This document shows, piece by piece, positions 55,428 to 64,000 of a stretch of DNA of 64,000 nucleotides (the stretch's first letter is position 1; each line of letters opens with the position of its first letter). Source of the stretch: Elusimicrobiaceae bacterium (GTDB taxonomy: Bacteria > Elusimicrobiota > Elusimicrobia > Elusimicrobiales > Elusimicrobiaceae); NCBI GenBank assembly GCA_017525025.1, contig JAFXUJ010000007.1:248001-312000 (forward strand). The letters run 5' to 3'. The position numbers and the translations under genes were made by a program. The notes beneath the pieces were generated by a model, which worked only from the letters and a program-made list of their open reading frames with translations, did not search any database and was not told where the DNA came from.

Positions 55428-57395
55428 ATGTTCTGTAAAGTTGCCTTTGATGTCCCGTTAGATAGGGAATTTGATTACCAAATCCCGGCGGAGTTGGCAG
55501 ATAGAGTCCGCCCGGGATTGCGTATCACGGCTCCGTTCGGGCGGGTACTTACAGGTGGCCTGGTTACCCAAGTAACTGAAATTTCCGACGCGCCTTCCCA
55601 TATTACCCTAAAAGATATTACTTCTGTAGTAGATGCGCAGCCTTTGTTTGGCTCGGATTTGTTTCCCTTGGCGCGTTTCATTAAAAGCCGCTGGGGCGGG
55701 CCTATCGGGCAAATTTTAGGGGCCCTTGTTCCTTCTCAACCTTATCTCAAATTGGAAACTTCTTCTATTCCGGTACAAATAGCAGTTAAGTCTATTCACG
55801 GTACGCTGACTTCTTCGCAACAGGCCGCTTTGCAAGTGTTGGGCGGATTCCCCGCGTATGAATTTCACGCTGTTTTGTTAGACGGTCCGGCTAATACGGG
55901 CAAAACGGAAACGGCTCTTCGTATGGCCGGGCAAACACTGGAAAAGTACGGGCAGATACTCATTACTGTTCCGGACGTTGCTGCCGCGCGCCAGTTTATT
56001 TCCGAAGCCGAAACACGTTTTGGAGTAGATAATGTGTTTTGTTGGCACAGCCGCATGTTACAAAGCAAGAAGAAAAAATATTTTTCCGCCATTTCCAGCG
56101 GCCGGCCTTGTGTAGTTATCGGAACGCGTTCTTCGGTTTTGCTTCCGTTTAAAAATTTACGTTTAGCCGTTATGCTGGACGAGGGCGACGATAATTATAA
56201 ACAAGAAGAAAATAAGCCCTATTACCACGCGCGGGATGTATTATTTTTCCGGGCCAAGCAACATGGGGCCCTGTTGCTTTTTGTTTCCGCTACCCCAAGT
56301 GTAGAATTGGAAAGATTGGCCCAACAGGGACACATCCGCCGTTTGCCGTTTACGGACCCGATACCCGGGAACTTTTTTCCTCCCCAGCTTAATTTAAGTG
56401 AAAAGAAAGGCAGTAAATCTCGTTTTTTATCTGATTTTCTTGTTTCTCAACTAGCGGATAATTTGGCCCGTAAAGAAACATCCCTTCTCATTTTAAACCG
56501 TCAGGGGTACGCGAGTGCGTATGCGTGTTTGAATTGTGGTACATATGCCAAGTGTAAAAAGTGCGGAGCGGTACTTGCACATGAGAAAAGTGCCCAAGGC
56601 GATAAACTTGTATGTAAAAAATGCGGAGCGCAAGAACCCATGGAGCAAGAATGCCCCAAGTGCCATAATTTAGTTTTTAAATCCCGTGGCGGCGGCACGC
56701 AAAAAATTATTGCCGATTTGGCTAAAATTTTCCCACAGGCCAAGTTGTTACGTTTGGAGTCCGATACCCTCAAAACCCAAAAAGGCCAAGGGTTTGAAGC
56801 GTTAAACGCTTTAAAAAGCGGAAATGCGGATATTATCGTTGGTACCCGGGTGGCGGCCGGAGCCCTGCGCGGGGCCCAAATTACTTTGGCGGCCGTGTTG
56901 GATGCGGAACTGGAACTCTCCGGGGCTGATTACCGCTCTACCGAAAAATTTACCCGGCTTTTATTTGATTTACGTGGTCATTTGTCCGGGGTTAAAGGTG
57001 GGCGGCTCATTATTCAAACGGCGGACCAAGAGTCCTATGATTACGCCGCGGTATTTAGCGGACATTATAAAGATGCCGCCGATACGGAAATGCTCTTACG
57101 GGAAAGTTTTAATTATCCCCCCTTTGTACATTTATTTCGGGTAACGCTTAAATGTAAGGATATAGATTTATTAAAAGCGGAAACGGCGCGCTTGCGCCAA
57201 TTGGCCGCGCCGCTGTCTTTGGACGTATTGGGACCGGTGTGGTGTGCCAAAAAGACCGATACGCTTAAAAAGCAGTATTTGCTTTTTAAGACGGATGATG
57301 CCCGCCGGGCTGATTTACTGGCGTTACTGGACACGTTTGCGCCAGCTAAAAAAGTAGCCGTTAAATTGGCGGCGGACCCGTACGATTTTTACTAA
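55428..57395 (+). CDS. priA: Primosomal protein N' (PriA) with altered helicase motif II
   Basis: A 655-residue replication-restart helicase. N-terminal DNA-binding part (residues 1-105), Walker A DGPANTGKTE (about 152-161), motif II LDEGDDNYKQ, where the usual DEEH is DEGD, then YHARDVLFFRAKQ, zinc-binding Cys pairs (CLNCGTYAKCKKC, CKKCGAQEPMEQECPKC) and the SAT-like SATPSVE. The last domain includes GTRVAAGALRGAQITLAAVLDAELELSGADYR. A shorter chain than in E. coli. The change at the Mg/ATP motif may reduce ATPase activity. Confidence 0.95.
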   Translation: MFCKVAFDVPLDREFDYQIPAELADRVRPGLRITAPFGRVLTGGLVTQVTEISDAPSHITLKDITSVVDAQPLFGSDLFPLARFIKSRWGGPIGQILGALVPSQPYLKLETSSIPVQIAVKSIHGTLTSSQQAALQVLGGFPAYEFHAVLLDGPANTGKTETALRMAGQTLEKYGQILITVPDVAAARQFISEAETRFGVDNVFCWHSRMLQSKKKKYFSAISSGRPCVVIGTRSSVLLPFKNLRLAVMLDEGDDNYKQEENKPYYHARDVLFFRAKQHGALLLFVSATPSVELERLAQQGHIRRLPFTDPIPGNFFPPQLNLSEKKGSKSRFLSDFLVSQLADNLARKETSLLILNRQGYASAYACLNCGTYAKCKKCGAVLAHEKSAQGDKLVCKKCGAQEPMEQECPKCHNLVFKSRGGGTQKIIADLAKIFPQAKLLRLESDTLKTQKGQGFEALNALKSGNADIIVGTRVAAGALRGAQITLAAVLDAELELSGADYRSTEKFTRLLFDLRGHLSGVKGGRLIIQTADQESYDYAAVFSGHYKDAADTEMLLRESFNYPPFVHLFRVTLKCKDIDLLKAETARLRQLAAPLSLDVLGPVWCAKKTDTLKKQYLLFKTDDARRADLLALLDTFAPAKKVAVKLAADPYDFY

Positions 57396-57411
57396 AAAGG
57401 AGATGTTGTAG

Positions 57412-57615
57412 GTGCTTATTGGGATTTTATTATTTGCGATAATAGCCGTGGTCATGTCTATTTTCGGGCGAAAAATTATGCTTTTGCTCATGAAAATAAC
57501 AATTTTTGGGAAATCGACTCTGTGGGACTATCTTTTGTATGTCTTATTATTTTTTGGTGTTATTATTAGCTTTTTAGTCTTTTGGTATTGGGTGGTTGAA
57601 CCCCATAGATTTTAG
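57412..57615 (+). CDS. Small two-helix membrane protein (67 residues)
   Basis: Begins with GTG, 9 nt after AAGGAG. Two strongly hydrophobic helices (residues about 3-20 and 40-60) separated by a short basic loop. No family was recognised. Lies 16 nt after priA and ends 35 nt before an extended -10, so it is the end of that transcript. Confidence 0.55.
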   Translation: MLIGILLFAIIAVVMSIFGRKIMLLLMKITIFGKSTLWDYLLYVLLFFGVIISFLVFWYWVVEPHRF

Positions 57616-57643
57616 AGATCTCCCCGAGTCCCACTGCTAATTT

Positions 57644-57652
57644 TGGTATAAT
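57644..57652 (+). promoter_or_regulatory. Extended -10 promoter
   Basis: TGGTATAAT, 21 nt before the DUF805-like ATG, followed by AAGGAGG. Confidence 0.6.
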
Positions 57653-57673
57653 AGTAATGTTTAAGGAGGTCCT

Positions 57674-58417
57674 ATGTTAAAACATTTGTTTTGGGTTTCT
57701 TCTCGGGCCAACCGGACGGAATTTTTATTTTGGGGCATTGTCTTTCAAGGATTTTTTTGGATACTTGCTCTGTTAGTGCCGCAACCTACTTTTCCCCCTA
57801 CTGCCGGGCAACTGCTCGGATTGCTACTTCTTATACTATTATCTATTCCGGGGTTTTGGCTCGGAATGACATTAGCCGTCCGGCGGTTGCATGATATGAA
57901 CCTTTCCGGCTTGTGGCTATTTGGACTTATTTTTCTAAGTATATTGATAAACTTAATCGTAACTTTTTTATTCCCGGCAGGTCTGGGGTATTCTTCCGGT
58001 GTACTTGGAATCATACTACCTATTATTTTTCTTTCTATTCCCGGCACATCTGGGGAAAACCGTTTTGGAACATACGACAAGCACTATTATCCTGCGTTTA
58101 TGGACCGCCGGGGGATATGGATATTTTGTGTAATACTGTTTGCCGTTAGCCAAGTGACTGCCACGGTCCGGCTAGTAAAGCAAGAGCGAGCCAGTCAAAA
58201 AAGAATGGCGCAATTTCAAGAACAAATGTCGCAAATGCAAGAGCAATATCGCCAACAGCTGATGCAAGTGCAGGGACAAGAGTCCCTTTCCGACGAAGAA
58301 AAAATAAAATTATTCAAGGAACAGATACAGAAAATGCAAGAGCAAATACGGCAGCAATATGAGCAACAAATGCAGCAACAGCAGCAAGATCAAAACAAAC
58401 GTTCCAAATCTCTCTAG
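57674..58417 (+). CDS. DUF805-like membrane protein with glutamine-rich coiled coil
   Basis: A 247-residue protein. SSRANRTEFLFWG at the start, LAVRRLHDMNLSGLWL (RRLHD) and NRFGTYD follow the DUF805 pattern, with four to five membrane helices (about 12-165). Residues about 175-247 are a charged Gln/Met-rich coiled coil (FQEQMSQMQEQYRQQLMQ), which the family normally lacks. It is followed after 11 nt by tyrS, possibly in one transcript. Confidence 0.82.
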   Translation: MLKHLFWVSSRANRTEFLFWGIVFQGFFWILALLVPQPTFPPTAGQLLGLLLLILLSIPGFWLGMTLAVRRLHDMNLSGLWLFGLIFLSILINLIVTFLFPAGLGYSSGVLGIILPIIFLSIPGTSGENRFGTYDKHYYPAFMDRRGIWIFCVILFAVSQVTATVRLVKQERASQKRMAQFQEQMSQMQEQYRQQLMQVQGQESLSDEEKIKLFKEQIQKMQEQIRQQYEQQMQQQQQDQNKRSKSL

Positions 58418-58428
58418 GAGTTTTTTAT

Positions 58429-59589
58429 ATGACCATTGAAGAACAAATTTCTTTTTTAACACGCGGATGCGTGGATGTCGTTTCCAAGGCGGATTTAGCC
58501 AAAAAGTTGGAAAGCGGTAGAACGCTTAAAGTAAAACTCGGTTGCGACCCGACGAGTGCGGACTTGCACCTGGGCCATAGCGTGGCCCTTTCCCTGATGC
58601 GTCGCTTTCAAGATTTGGGGCACAAGGCCGTGCTTGTCATCGGGGATTTCACAGCGGCTATCGGCGATCCGTCCGGCCGCGATTCCACCCGCCCGATTTT
58701 GGCGCGTGAGCAGATTTTGGAAAACGCTAAAACATATACCGCCCAAGCATTTAAGGTGTTAGATCCTACCAAAACGGAAATTCGTTTTAACAGTGAGTGG
58801 TTAGATTCTTTTGTCGGTGGAAAGGATTTACTTCAAACCCTACAAAAAGTAACGGTGGCCCAAGTGTTGGAGCGCGAAGATTTCAAAGCGCGTATGGCTT
58901 CCGGCAGCCCGATTAGCCTGTTAGAGGTATTATACAGTTTATTCCAAGGGCAAGATTCCGTCGCTCTCAAGGCGGATGTGGAACTGGGCGGAACAGATCA
59001 AATTTTCAATTTGCTTGTCGGTCGTCAACTTCAAAAAAATAACGGTATTGAACCGCAAGTAGCTATTACCGTACCGCTTTTGGTGGGGTTGGACGGTGTT
59101 AAAAAAATGTCTAAATCCTACGGCAACTACGTGGGACTCAACGACGAGCCGAATGATATGTTTGGCAAGTTGATGTCTATCCCGGACGAACTGATGCCCC
59201 TGTATTATGAACTCTTGACGAGTGAAAACATGGACGAAGTGAAAACCATGCATCCCATGGCCGCCAAAAAGAAACTGGCCGGTATTTTAGTGGCACGCTT
59301 TCATGACGAACAAGCGGCCAAGGCAGCGTTGGAAAATTTTGAAAAGGTTTTCTCTAAAAAAGAACTTCCGGCGGATATGCCTTCTTTTACCCCCCAACCG
59401 GGTGCCATGCTTTCGGCGGTACTCTTTGAAGCAGGGGCCGCAGCCAGCAAAAATAAAGCCCGTGCTCTTATTGAACAAGGTGCTGTACGCTTAAAAGGCG
59501 AGCGCGTTACGCAGGACGGCCCGCTTACGTTTGAAAACGGTGATGTATTACAAGCCGGTAAGCGCCATTTCTTTAAACTCGTTAAATAA
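58429..59589 (+). CDS. tyrS: Tyrosyl-tRNA synthetase
   Basis: A 386-residue class I synthetase. The HIGH-like motif is ADLHLGHS (residues about 46-53), the KMSKS motif is KKMSKSYGN (about 225-233), and the C-terminal S4-like RNA-binding domain is KARALIEQGAVRLKGERV. Attaches tyrosine to tRNA-Tyr. GGAG with a short T-rich spacer precedes the ATG. Confidence 0.97.
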   Translation: MTIEEQISFLTRGCVDVVSKADLAKKLESGRTLKVKLGCDPTSADLHLGHSVALSLMRRFQDLGHKAVLVIGDFTAAIGDPSGRDSTRPILAREQILENAKTYTAQAFKVLDPTKTEIRFNSEWLDSFVGGKDLLQTLQKVTVAQVLEREDFKARMASGSPISLLEVLYSLFQGQDSVALKADVELGGTDQIFNLLVGRQLQKNNGIEPQVAITVPLLVGLDGVKKMSKSYGNYVGLNDEPNDMFGKLMSIPDELMPLYYELLTSENMDEVKTMHPMAAKKKLAGILVARFHDEQAAKAALENFEKVFSKKELPADMPSFTPQPGAMLSAVLFEAGAAASKNKARALIEQGAVRLKGERVTQDGPLTFENGDVLQAGKRHFFKLVK

Positions 59590-59591
59590 AT

Positions 59592-60557
59592 ATGAAAAGA
59601 ACCCTTTTGCGTTTTGGTATTTTTGCGCTTTTCCTATGCGCCTTGATTTGTGGCGCAAAGGTGTATTTTTTTAGCAAAAGCACTCCGGTAACCATTACCA
59701 TAAAACCGGGAATGAGCGGAGCCTCAGTCGCTCAAAAACTAAAAAAAGAGGGCGTCATTCGCAGTGAGCTTGTATTTAGGGGTCTTTTACGTCTTACTTC
59801 TTCAGCCAATGATTTAAAGGCCGGAACATTTGACCTGCAAAAAAACACGTCGGAACTGGAAGTTATTAACTGCATTAAAAGCGGCCGTTGCACCCATTAT
59901 GAAAAGGTTACCTTTTTAGAAGGGTGGAGAAGTGAAGAAATGGCGGAAGAATTGGTGTCTCGCGGTATTACGGACGGACATGAGTTTTTACGTATTGTGC
60001 GTCGAGAAAATTTAGAAGGGTATTTGTTTCCGTCTACCTATTTATTTTCACTTGATATGTCCCCCCGCAGTGTGGTAAATGAAATGTTATCGCAATACCG
60101 CAAGAATATTATTCCGCTATTTGAAAAATATCCCACTTCTCTTACGGAACCGCAAGTGCTGACGCTGGCTTCTATTGTAGAACGGGAAGCGGTCGTACAT
60201 GATGAGCGCCCGCAAATAGCAGCTGTATACTTAAATCGTTTTAATATCGGCAAGCGTTTGGAAGCAGATCCTACGGTTCAATATGCCCTGGGTTTTGCCT
60301 TGCGTGAAAACCGCTATTGGAAAAAGGGCCTGACCTATAAAGATTTAAAATTTGATTCTCCCTACAATACCTATCGCTATGGCGGGCTTCCGCCGGGGCC
60401 GATTTGTAACCCGGGATATGAATCGGTCAAGGCGGTCTTGCGGCCTACCCCTCATTTTGATGCGTTATATTTTGTGGCAGAATCCGGTGGGCGGCATGTG
60501 TTTTCCCGTACGTATGATGAGCATTTGAGCAACATTAAGCGTATCAGGGGTAAATAA
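59592..60557 (+). CDS. mltG: Endolytic transglycosylase MltG
   Basis: A 321-residue inner-membrane protein that ends glycan strand growth. Signal-anchor helix at residues about 7-24. A LysM-like region then the YceG core: LTLASIVEREAVVHDERPQIAAVYLNRF with the catalytic Glu in SIVEREA, then GKRLEADPTVQYALG and SPYNTYRYGGLPPGPICNPG. It begins 2 nt after tyrS with no ribosome site, so it is translationally coupled. Confidence 0.96.
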   Translation: MKRTLLRFGIFALFLCALICGAKVYFFSKSTPVTITIKPGMSGASVAQKLKKEGVIRSELVFRGLLRLTSSANDLKAGTFDLQKNTSELEVINCIKSGRCTHYEKVTFLEGWRSEEMAEELVSRGITDGHEFLRIVRRENLEGYLFPSTYLFSLDMSPRSVVNEMLSQYRKNIIPLFEKYPTSLTEPQVLTLASIVEREAVVHDERPQIAAVYLNRFNIGKRLEADPTVQYALGFALRENRYWKKGLTYKDLKFDSPYNTYRYGGLPPGPICNPGYESVKAVLRPTPHFDALYFVAESGGRHVFSRTYDEHLSNIKRIRGK

Positions 60558-60572
60558 AGGTTTAAATAAAGA

Positions 60573-60600
60573 TTGATAAAATACGGAAAAATTGTATACT
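60573..60600 (+). promoter_or_regulatory. Promoter of the pilin gene
   Basis: TTGATA (60573-60578), a 16-nt spacer and TATACT (60595-60600), then a 25-nt leader with AGGAGG before the ATG. Confidence 0.65.
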
Positions 60601-60625
60601 ATAAATATACTTACAGGAGGCTGAT

Positions 60626-61090
60626 ATGAAAAAAGGTTTTACGTTGATTGAATTACTGGCTGTTGTTATGATTATTGGTATTTTGGCTGCTATTGCGTTG
60701 CCGCAATACAGACGTGCCGTAGAAAAATCACGTTTGACGGAAGCTTTAGTAACTTTGAAGGCTATTTCCGATGCGCAAGGCCGTTACTTGCAGGCCAACC
60801 CGAATGATCTAGGTGTTTGCCAAAGAACAGACATCGCAGATGTGGATTTGAGAGGTGGTACATGGAATCTAGGAGCGGGACATGGTAACTGTGACCTGTA
60901 TGTAACTTCTAACTTTACCTACGCTTTAGTGGGAAACGGTACGGTACAGGCAACGCGTGATACTCCCAATGTAAACTATACGATTATAATAGATGGCAAT
61001 GGGAACAGGTCCTGTATAGTGGACGCAAGTGTTCAAGGCCAAGCTGCGATAGAAGGCCAAAATATTTGCGATTTCGTAAATAGAATGTAA
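60626..61090 (+). CDS. Type IV pilin-like major/minor pilin
   Basis: A 154-residue prepilin. [19 protein letters not shown] gives the prepilin peptidase site (cleavage after Gly4, then Phe and the Glu5 of mature pilin) and the hydrophobic assembly helix. [19 protein letters not shown] follows. Two Cys near the C-terminus ([20 protein letters not shown]) could form the disulfide loop. It is expressed alone with its own promoter and terminator. The style is that of the many single pilins in Elusimicrobia. Confidence 0.93.
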   Translation: MKKGFTLIELLAVVMIIGILAAIALPQYRRAVEKSRLTEALVTLKAISDAQGRYLQANPNDLGVCQRTDIADVDLRGGTWNLGAGHGNCDLYVTSNFTYALVGNGTVQATRDTPNVNYTIIIDGNGNRSCIVDASVQGQAAIEGQNICDFVNRM

Positions 61091-61110
61091 TAGTTGCAAT
61101 ACTTATATAG

Positions 61111-61144
61111 AAATCCCCGGGTGTTAACACCCGGGGATTTTTTA
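61111..61144. terminator. Bidirectional terminator
   Basis: Perfect hairpin AAATCCCCGGGTGTT / AACACCCGGGGATTT between the pilin and the convergent murG. Confidence 0.9.
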
Positions 61145-61146
61145 GT

Positions 61147-62232
61147 TCATAATTTACAAAGTAACCGGGCAATATTTTTAGCTGAAGATATTGGATTTGG
61201 AATAGTTAGACGTTGATAAGCACGGTGCATTTCATCTAACCGGCCGGAAAGATTCCCGGATGTATTCCATTGGTTAAATGTTTCTTGCAACCGGGCCGGT
61301 AAATGGGAATCATCAAGTAACAACTCGGCGCAGCCGGCATCTTTTAGAATTTTAGCGTTGTAATATTGGTGATTAGCCGCGGCGTGCGGAAAAGGAACCA
61401 ATATGGCCGGTAAATGACAATAAATCAATTCTGCCAATGTGCTGGCCCCGCTGCGGCATATGATTAAATCTACCGCTTTCATCAAGGCGTAAATTTCGTG
61501 GCTATAAGGTAATACGGCTACGTGGGCAGTTTGATTATAGGCTTGGCTGAGAGTTTGATACCATCGCTCTCCGGTAATGTGTATAAACTGCCAGGCGGTA
61601 TTTTGTTGGGCTATTTGTACAACGGCCCAGTTTAAATTTTTGGCTCCTTGGCTTCCCCCTACCACGAGGGCTGTTTTACAGTTTGGGTCCAACCCCAAAT
61701 TTTCCAAAATAGCTTTGCGGTCCACCGGTTGGGTAAATTCCCGGCGGATGGGCGTACTGGTTAATACGGAATTTTTAAGCTTTTTATTGATGGGCAAACC
61801 TAACATGAATAAGTCGGCAAACCAGCCGCAGATCCGGTTAGCCAGGCCAAGGCGGGCGTTGGAATCGTGTACGGCTGTTTTAAGGCCCATTAGGTGCGCG
61901 GTAAAGATAAGCGGGAATGAAATATAGCCCCCCGTCCCCAACGCCACATCCGGCTTAAATTGGCGTATAATATGCCGGGTTTGTAAAAGCGATTTAAAGA
62001 ATTTAAGGGTAAATTGTAAGTGACGAACAGGATTGAGAGAGCGCGGCAACCCCATGAAATCAATCTCCCGGTAATGGAGGTGATTTGCTTCCAAAATTTG
62101 GGCGGCAGGATCATTTTTGCGAACGATAAACAATACGGCACATCCCTGCCTGCGCAAGTTTTTTCCAATTACAAACCCCGGATAAAAATGGCCTCCCGTT
62201 CCGCCGGAAGCAATTAAAAATCTTCTATTCAT
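61147..62232 (-). CDS. murG: UDP-N-acetylglucosamine-lipid I GlcNAc transferase MurG
   Basis: A 361-residue membrane-associated glycosyltransferase that makes lipid II. The N-terminal GGTGGHFYPGFVIGKNL (G-loop), GTGGYISFPLIFTAHLMG, VVGGSQGAKNLNWAV and CRSGASTLAELIYCHLPAILVPFPHAAANHQ (the UDP-GlcNAc site) are all present. Starts 2 nt after ftsW, so the dcw genes are coupled. Confidence 0.97.
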   Translation of the reverse strand: MNRRFLIASGGTGGHFYPGFVIGKNLRRQGCAVLFIVRKNDPAAQILEANHLHYREIDFMGLPRSLNPVRHLQFTLKFFKSLLQTRHIIRQFKPDVALGTGGYISFPLIFTAHLMGLKTAVHDSNARLGLANRICGWFADLFMLGLPINKKLKNSVLTSTPIRREFTQPVDRKAILENLGLDPNCKTALVVGGSQGAKNLNWAVVQIAQQNTAWQFIHITGERWYQTLSQAYNQTAHVAVLPYSHEIYALMKAVDLIICRSGASTLAELIYCHLPAILVPFPHAAANHQYYNAKILKDAGCAELLLDDSHLPARLQETFNQWNTSGNLSGRLDEMHRAYQRLTIPNPISSAKNIARLLCKL

Positions 62233-62234
62233 AA

Positions 62235-63461
62235 TTATTTGTTCCTATTTTTATAATTTGTAATATCTTCCCGTACATTGTTTTGGGCGTTATCTACGGC
62301 CGCCATATTAAGGATAATTCCCATCATGGCAAGCGTCATAATAACGGAAGATCCTCCATAGGAGAAAAACGGCAACGCAATCCCTTTGGTAGGCATAAGA
62401 CCAATAGCCATGGCCATATTCAAAAATGCTTGCAGACAAATAGTCATGGTCAATCCAAAGATTACCAGACTATGAAAATACGTTTTAGCAACCCGGGCCA
62501 AACTGATTCCGCGGATGAGTAACCAACAAAATCCGGCCAAGATAAGTGCAATGCGAATAAGCCCCAATTCTTCACACATGACCGAGAATATAAAATCGGT
62601 ATGAGCCGCCGGCAGATATTCTAATTTTAGTTCGCTGTTTCCAAGCCCTTTGCCAAACCATCCCCCGGAGCCGACGGCTAAAAAGGATTGCACCAGTTGG
62701 TACCCGGTGCTCCCGGCAGAAGCAAACGGATTGAGAAAGGAGAAAATGCGGTCCCGCCGATAACTTACGAAAAACAATTGCTGGACAATAAGCGGTGAAA
62801 TAATAATTCCCGGTATGCAAATATGTAGCAAACGCATGCCGGCTATCCACATCATGCAGATAAACACAAGCCCCATTAAGAAAGGAGTACCAAAGTCACG
62901 CTCGGCTAAAATGAGCCCCAGGGTAAAACCGGCTACCAACATGGGCTTGATTAACAGTTTCCAATTTTTGGCCAGTTTACCGGCGACATTGTTTAAATAA
63001 TCCGCCACATAAATAACCAGGGTTACTTTAGCAATTTCGGAGGGTTGTAATTTGAAAAAGCCAAAATCAATCCAGCGGTGCACATTGGCTTGCGTGCGAG
63101 TAAATAATACGATAATCAAAAATGCCCAAGTAAGGTACATTAAGTTAATCGGGCGAAAAATTTTCCAACGTTGGAGTTTCTCGTATGATTGGGATAGAAA
63201 AATGGCAAAAGCAATTCCCAACGCATCAAAAATTAACTGCCGCTGAAAATAAGAAGACGAATCAAAGGCACTGGAAGAATACGTAAACAGTAACCCCGTA
63301 ATAACAAAGGCCATTGTAATAAATACAATGCGTTTATCCAAGCGTAGCGGTTGCCACGACGTTTGATTCGTCCGGGCACGGGAGGTTCCCCGGATTGACC
63401 GGGAATCTTTGCGTAGAAAAGTGTTGCGCCGCGCGGGGGCTTTACGGAATAGTTTTACCAT
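62235..63461 (-). CDS. ftsW: SEDS glycosyltransferase FtsW
   Basis: A 408-residue polytopic division glycosyltransferase from the start at 63461, 2 nt after mraY stop. It has a basic N-terminal tail of about 45 residues and then about 10 helices. The conserved KLQPSEIAKVTLVIYVA and GSGGWFGKGLGNSELKLEYLPAAHTDFIFSVMCEELG regions and YGGSSVIMTLAMMGI near the C-terminus are SEDS hallmarks. It polymerises glycan strands from lipid II at the septum. Confidence 0.96.
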   Translation of the reverse strand: MVKLFRKAPARRNTFLRKDSRSIRGTSRARTNQTSWQPLRLDKRIVFITMAFVITGLLFTYSSSAFDSSSYFQRQLIFDALGIAFAIFLSQSYEKLQRWKIFRPINLMYLTWAFLIIVLFTRTQANVHRWIDFGFFKLQPSEIAKVTLVIYVADYLNNVAGKLAKNWKLLIKPMLVAGFTLGLILAERDFGTPFLMGLVFICMMWIAGMRLLHICIPGIIISPLIVQQLFFVSYRRDRIFSFLNPFASAGSTGYQLVQSFLAVGSGGWFGKGLGNSELKLEYLPAAHTDFIFSVMCEELGLIRIALILAGFCWLLIRGISLARVAKTYFHSLVIFGLTMTICLQAFLNMAMAIGLMPTKGIALPFFSYGGSSVIMTLAMMGIILNMAAVDNAQNNVREDITNYKNRNK

Positions 63462-63463
63462 AT

Positions 63464-64000
63464 TTATCTGATCTTTAAGGACGCTAATGCCAGCAACATA
63501 AGCATAACACCTACGATCCAAAAGCGAACAATCACTTTGGGTTCGGCAATTCCCATTAACTCAAAATGGTGGTGAATAGGGGCCATTTTAAAAAGCCGTT
63601 TGCCGTGGGTTAATTTAAAATATCCCATTTGCAACATAACAGAGAGCGTTTCTAACACAAAAATTCCGCCGGCAATAGGTAAAAGCAGTTCTTGTTTAAC
63701 ACATAAAGCCGCCGTCCCGATTACGCCCCCTAAAAATAGCGAGCTGGTATCTCCCATGAATACCTGGGCCGGGTAAGCATTGAACCACAAAAAGCCCAAA
63801 CATGCCCCGACTAAGGCCCCCATAAATACCATTATTTCCCCGGCTCCGGGTACATAAATAATTTTTAAGTAATCGGCAAATTGTATGTTACCAGCTAAAT
63901 ACGCAAAAATACCATAGGTAGTGGCCGTAAATACCATACACCCGCTGGCTAAGCCGTCTAATCCGTCGGTTAAGTTGGTAGCATTGGAAGAACCGATAAT
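63464..64000 (-). CDS. mraY: Phospho-MurNAc-pentapeptide transferase MraY, 5' part cut off
   Basis: The C-terminal 178 residues of MraY; the N-terminus lies beyond the window. [18 protein letters not shown] (the D-D-D catalytic region) appears at the extreme right edge, and [12 protein letters not shown] and the HHHFE of [12 protein letters not shown] follow. It attaches phospho-MurNAc-pentapeptide to undecaprenyl phosphate to give lipid I. An internal ATG at 63937 is not a genuine start. Confidence 0.95.
   Translation of the reverse strand: MIGSSNATNLTDGLDGLASGCMVFTATTYGIFAYLAGNIQFADYLKIIYVPGAGEIMVFMGALVGACLGFLWFNAYPAQVFMGDTSSLFLGGVIGTAALCVKQELLLPIAGGIFVLETLSVMLQMGYFKLTHGKRLFKMAPIHHHFELMGIAEPKVIVRFWIVGVMLMLLALASLKIR

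Noticed and set aside
57665-57672. GGTCCTA copy next to the DUF805-like start
   Set aside because: It is part of the ribosome-binding site (AAGGAGGTCC) and has no 23-nt partner.

Overview
The window looks like a chromosomal segment of a diderm, fermentative, probably host-associated bacterium. The best guess is an Elusimicrobiota (Elusimicrobium-like) genome. This rests on a type IV pilin of the style common in that phylum, a Tol/TonB system, LolA-like and outer-membrane-type proteins, PPDK-centred glycolysis, PerR/rubrerythrin oxygen defence and a HydE-type maturase. The phylum call is an inference and was not tested by any search. No phage, insertion sequence, integrase or CRISPR array is visible.

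Layout. 0-8 kb: a membrane protein, a BaiN/HI0933-type flavoprotein, a perR-rbr oxidative stress pair, an ankyrin lipoprotein behind rfbA, a DHA2-type MFS exporter and a short, aberrant ANL (acyl-adenylate) protein. 8-16 kb: a 1,499-residue secreted/membrane protein with an MFS-like membrane region, an OPA-family sugar-phosphate transporter, a probable outer-membrane barrel and a secreted ADP-ribosyltransferase-like (ART-like) protein. 16-30 kb: gap, a nucleoside phosphorylase, a YjdF-like protein, tRNA-Ser(GCU), then a long leftward operon (ftsK, lolA-like, pgsA, pgpA, tolQ/exbB, tolR/exbD, tonB-like, two unknown membrane genes, a nucleotide-sugar epimerase-like gene), a SIS protein, a divergent ART-like secreted protein, a DUF2582-like winged helix gene and accB.

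30.6-41.8 kb is the most unusual part. Fourteen consecutive rightward genes encode paralogous secreted proteins of 240-292 residues, packed almost without gaps. Each has a signal peptide ending in AQ, a short helical segment, a NLPG-P motif and a C-terminal domain. The shared pattern of that domain is [YF]RG-(M/L)...IL.nGLE..K...IY.S......A.GY...lPVlvkip...F..DiPa..I.dvmvFLev.G.p.WYkv.len.elvf.P. I read it as an ART-like fold. Two more relatives lie outside the array (15.2 kb and 28.4 kb), and a truncated stub at 40.1 kb is a possible fifteenth array gene.

42-64 kb: rpsO-pnp with a long leader, a 50-residue small gene, a 23-nt phased repeat upstream of hydE, three tandem membrane-anchored thioredoxin-like paralogues, ppdK, and two tandem secreted HExxH proteins (candidate zinc metalloproteases) with leaderless-type promoters. 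These are followed by a housekeeping run (gmk, rpoZ, udg, priA, small membrane genes, tyrS, mltG, pilin) and the dcw genes murG, ftsW and mraY, the last cut by the window edge.

Two genome-wide habits stand out. Promoters repeatedly show TGnTATAAT/TATACT with no good -35, and several place the ATG only 6-8 nt after the -10, suggesting leaderless transcripts. Predicted secreted proteins nearly all have Gln as the first mature residue. The ART-like array, the HExxH pair and the giant 8-kb protein together suggest a large investment in exported proteins of unknown target.
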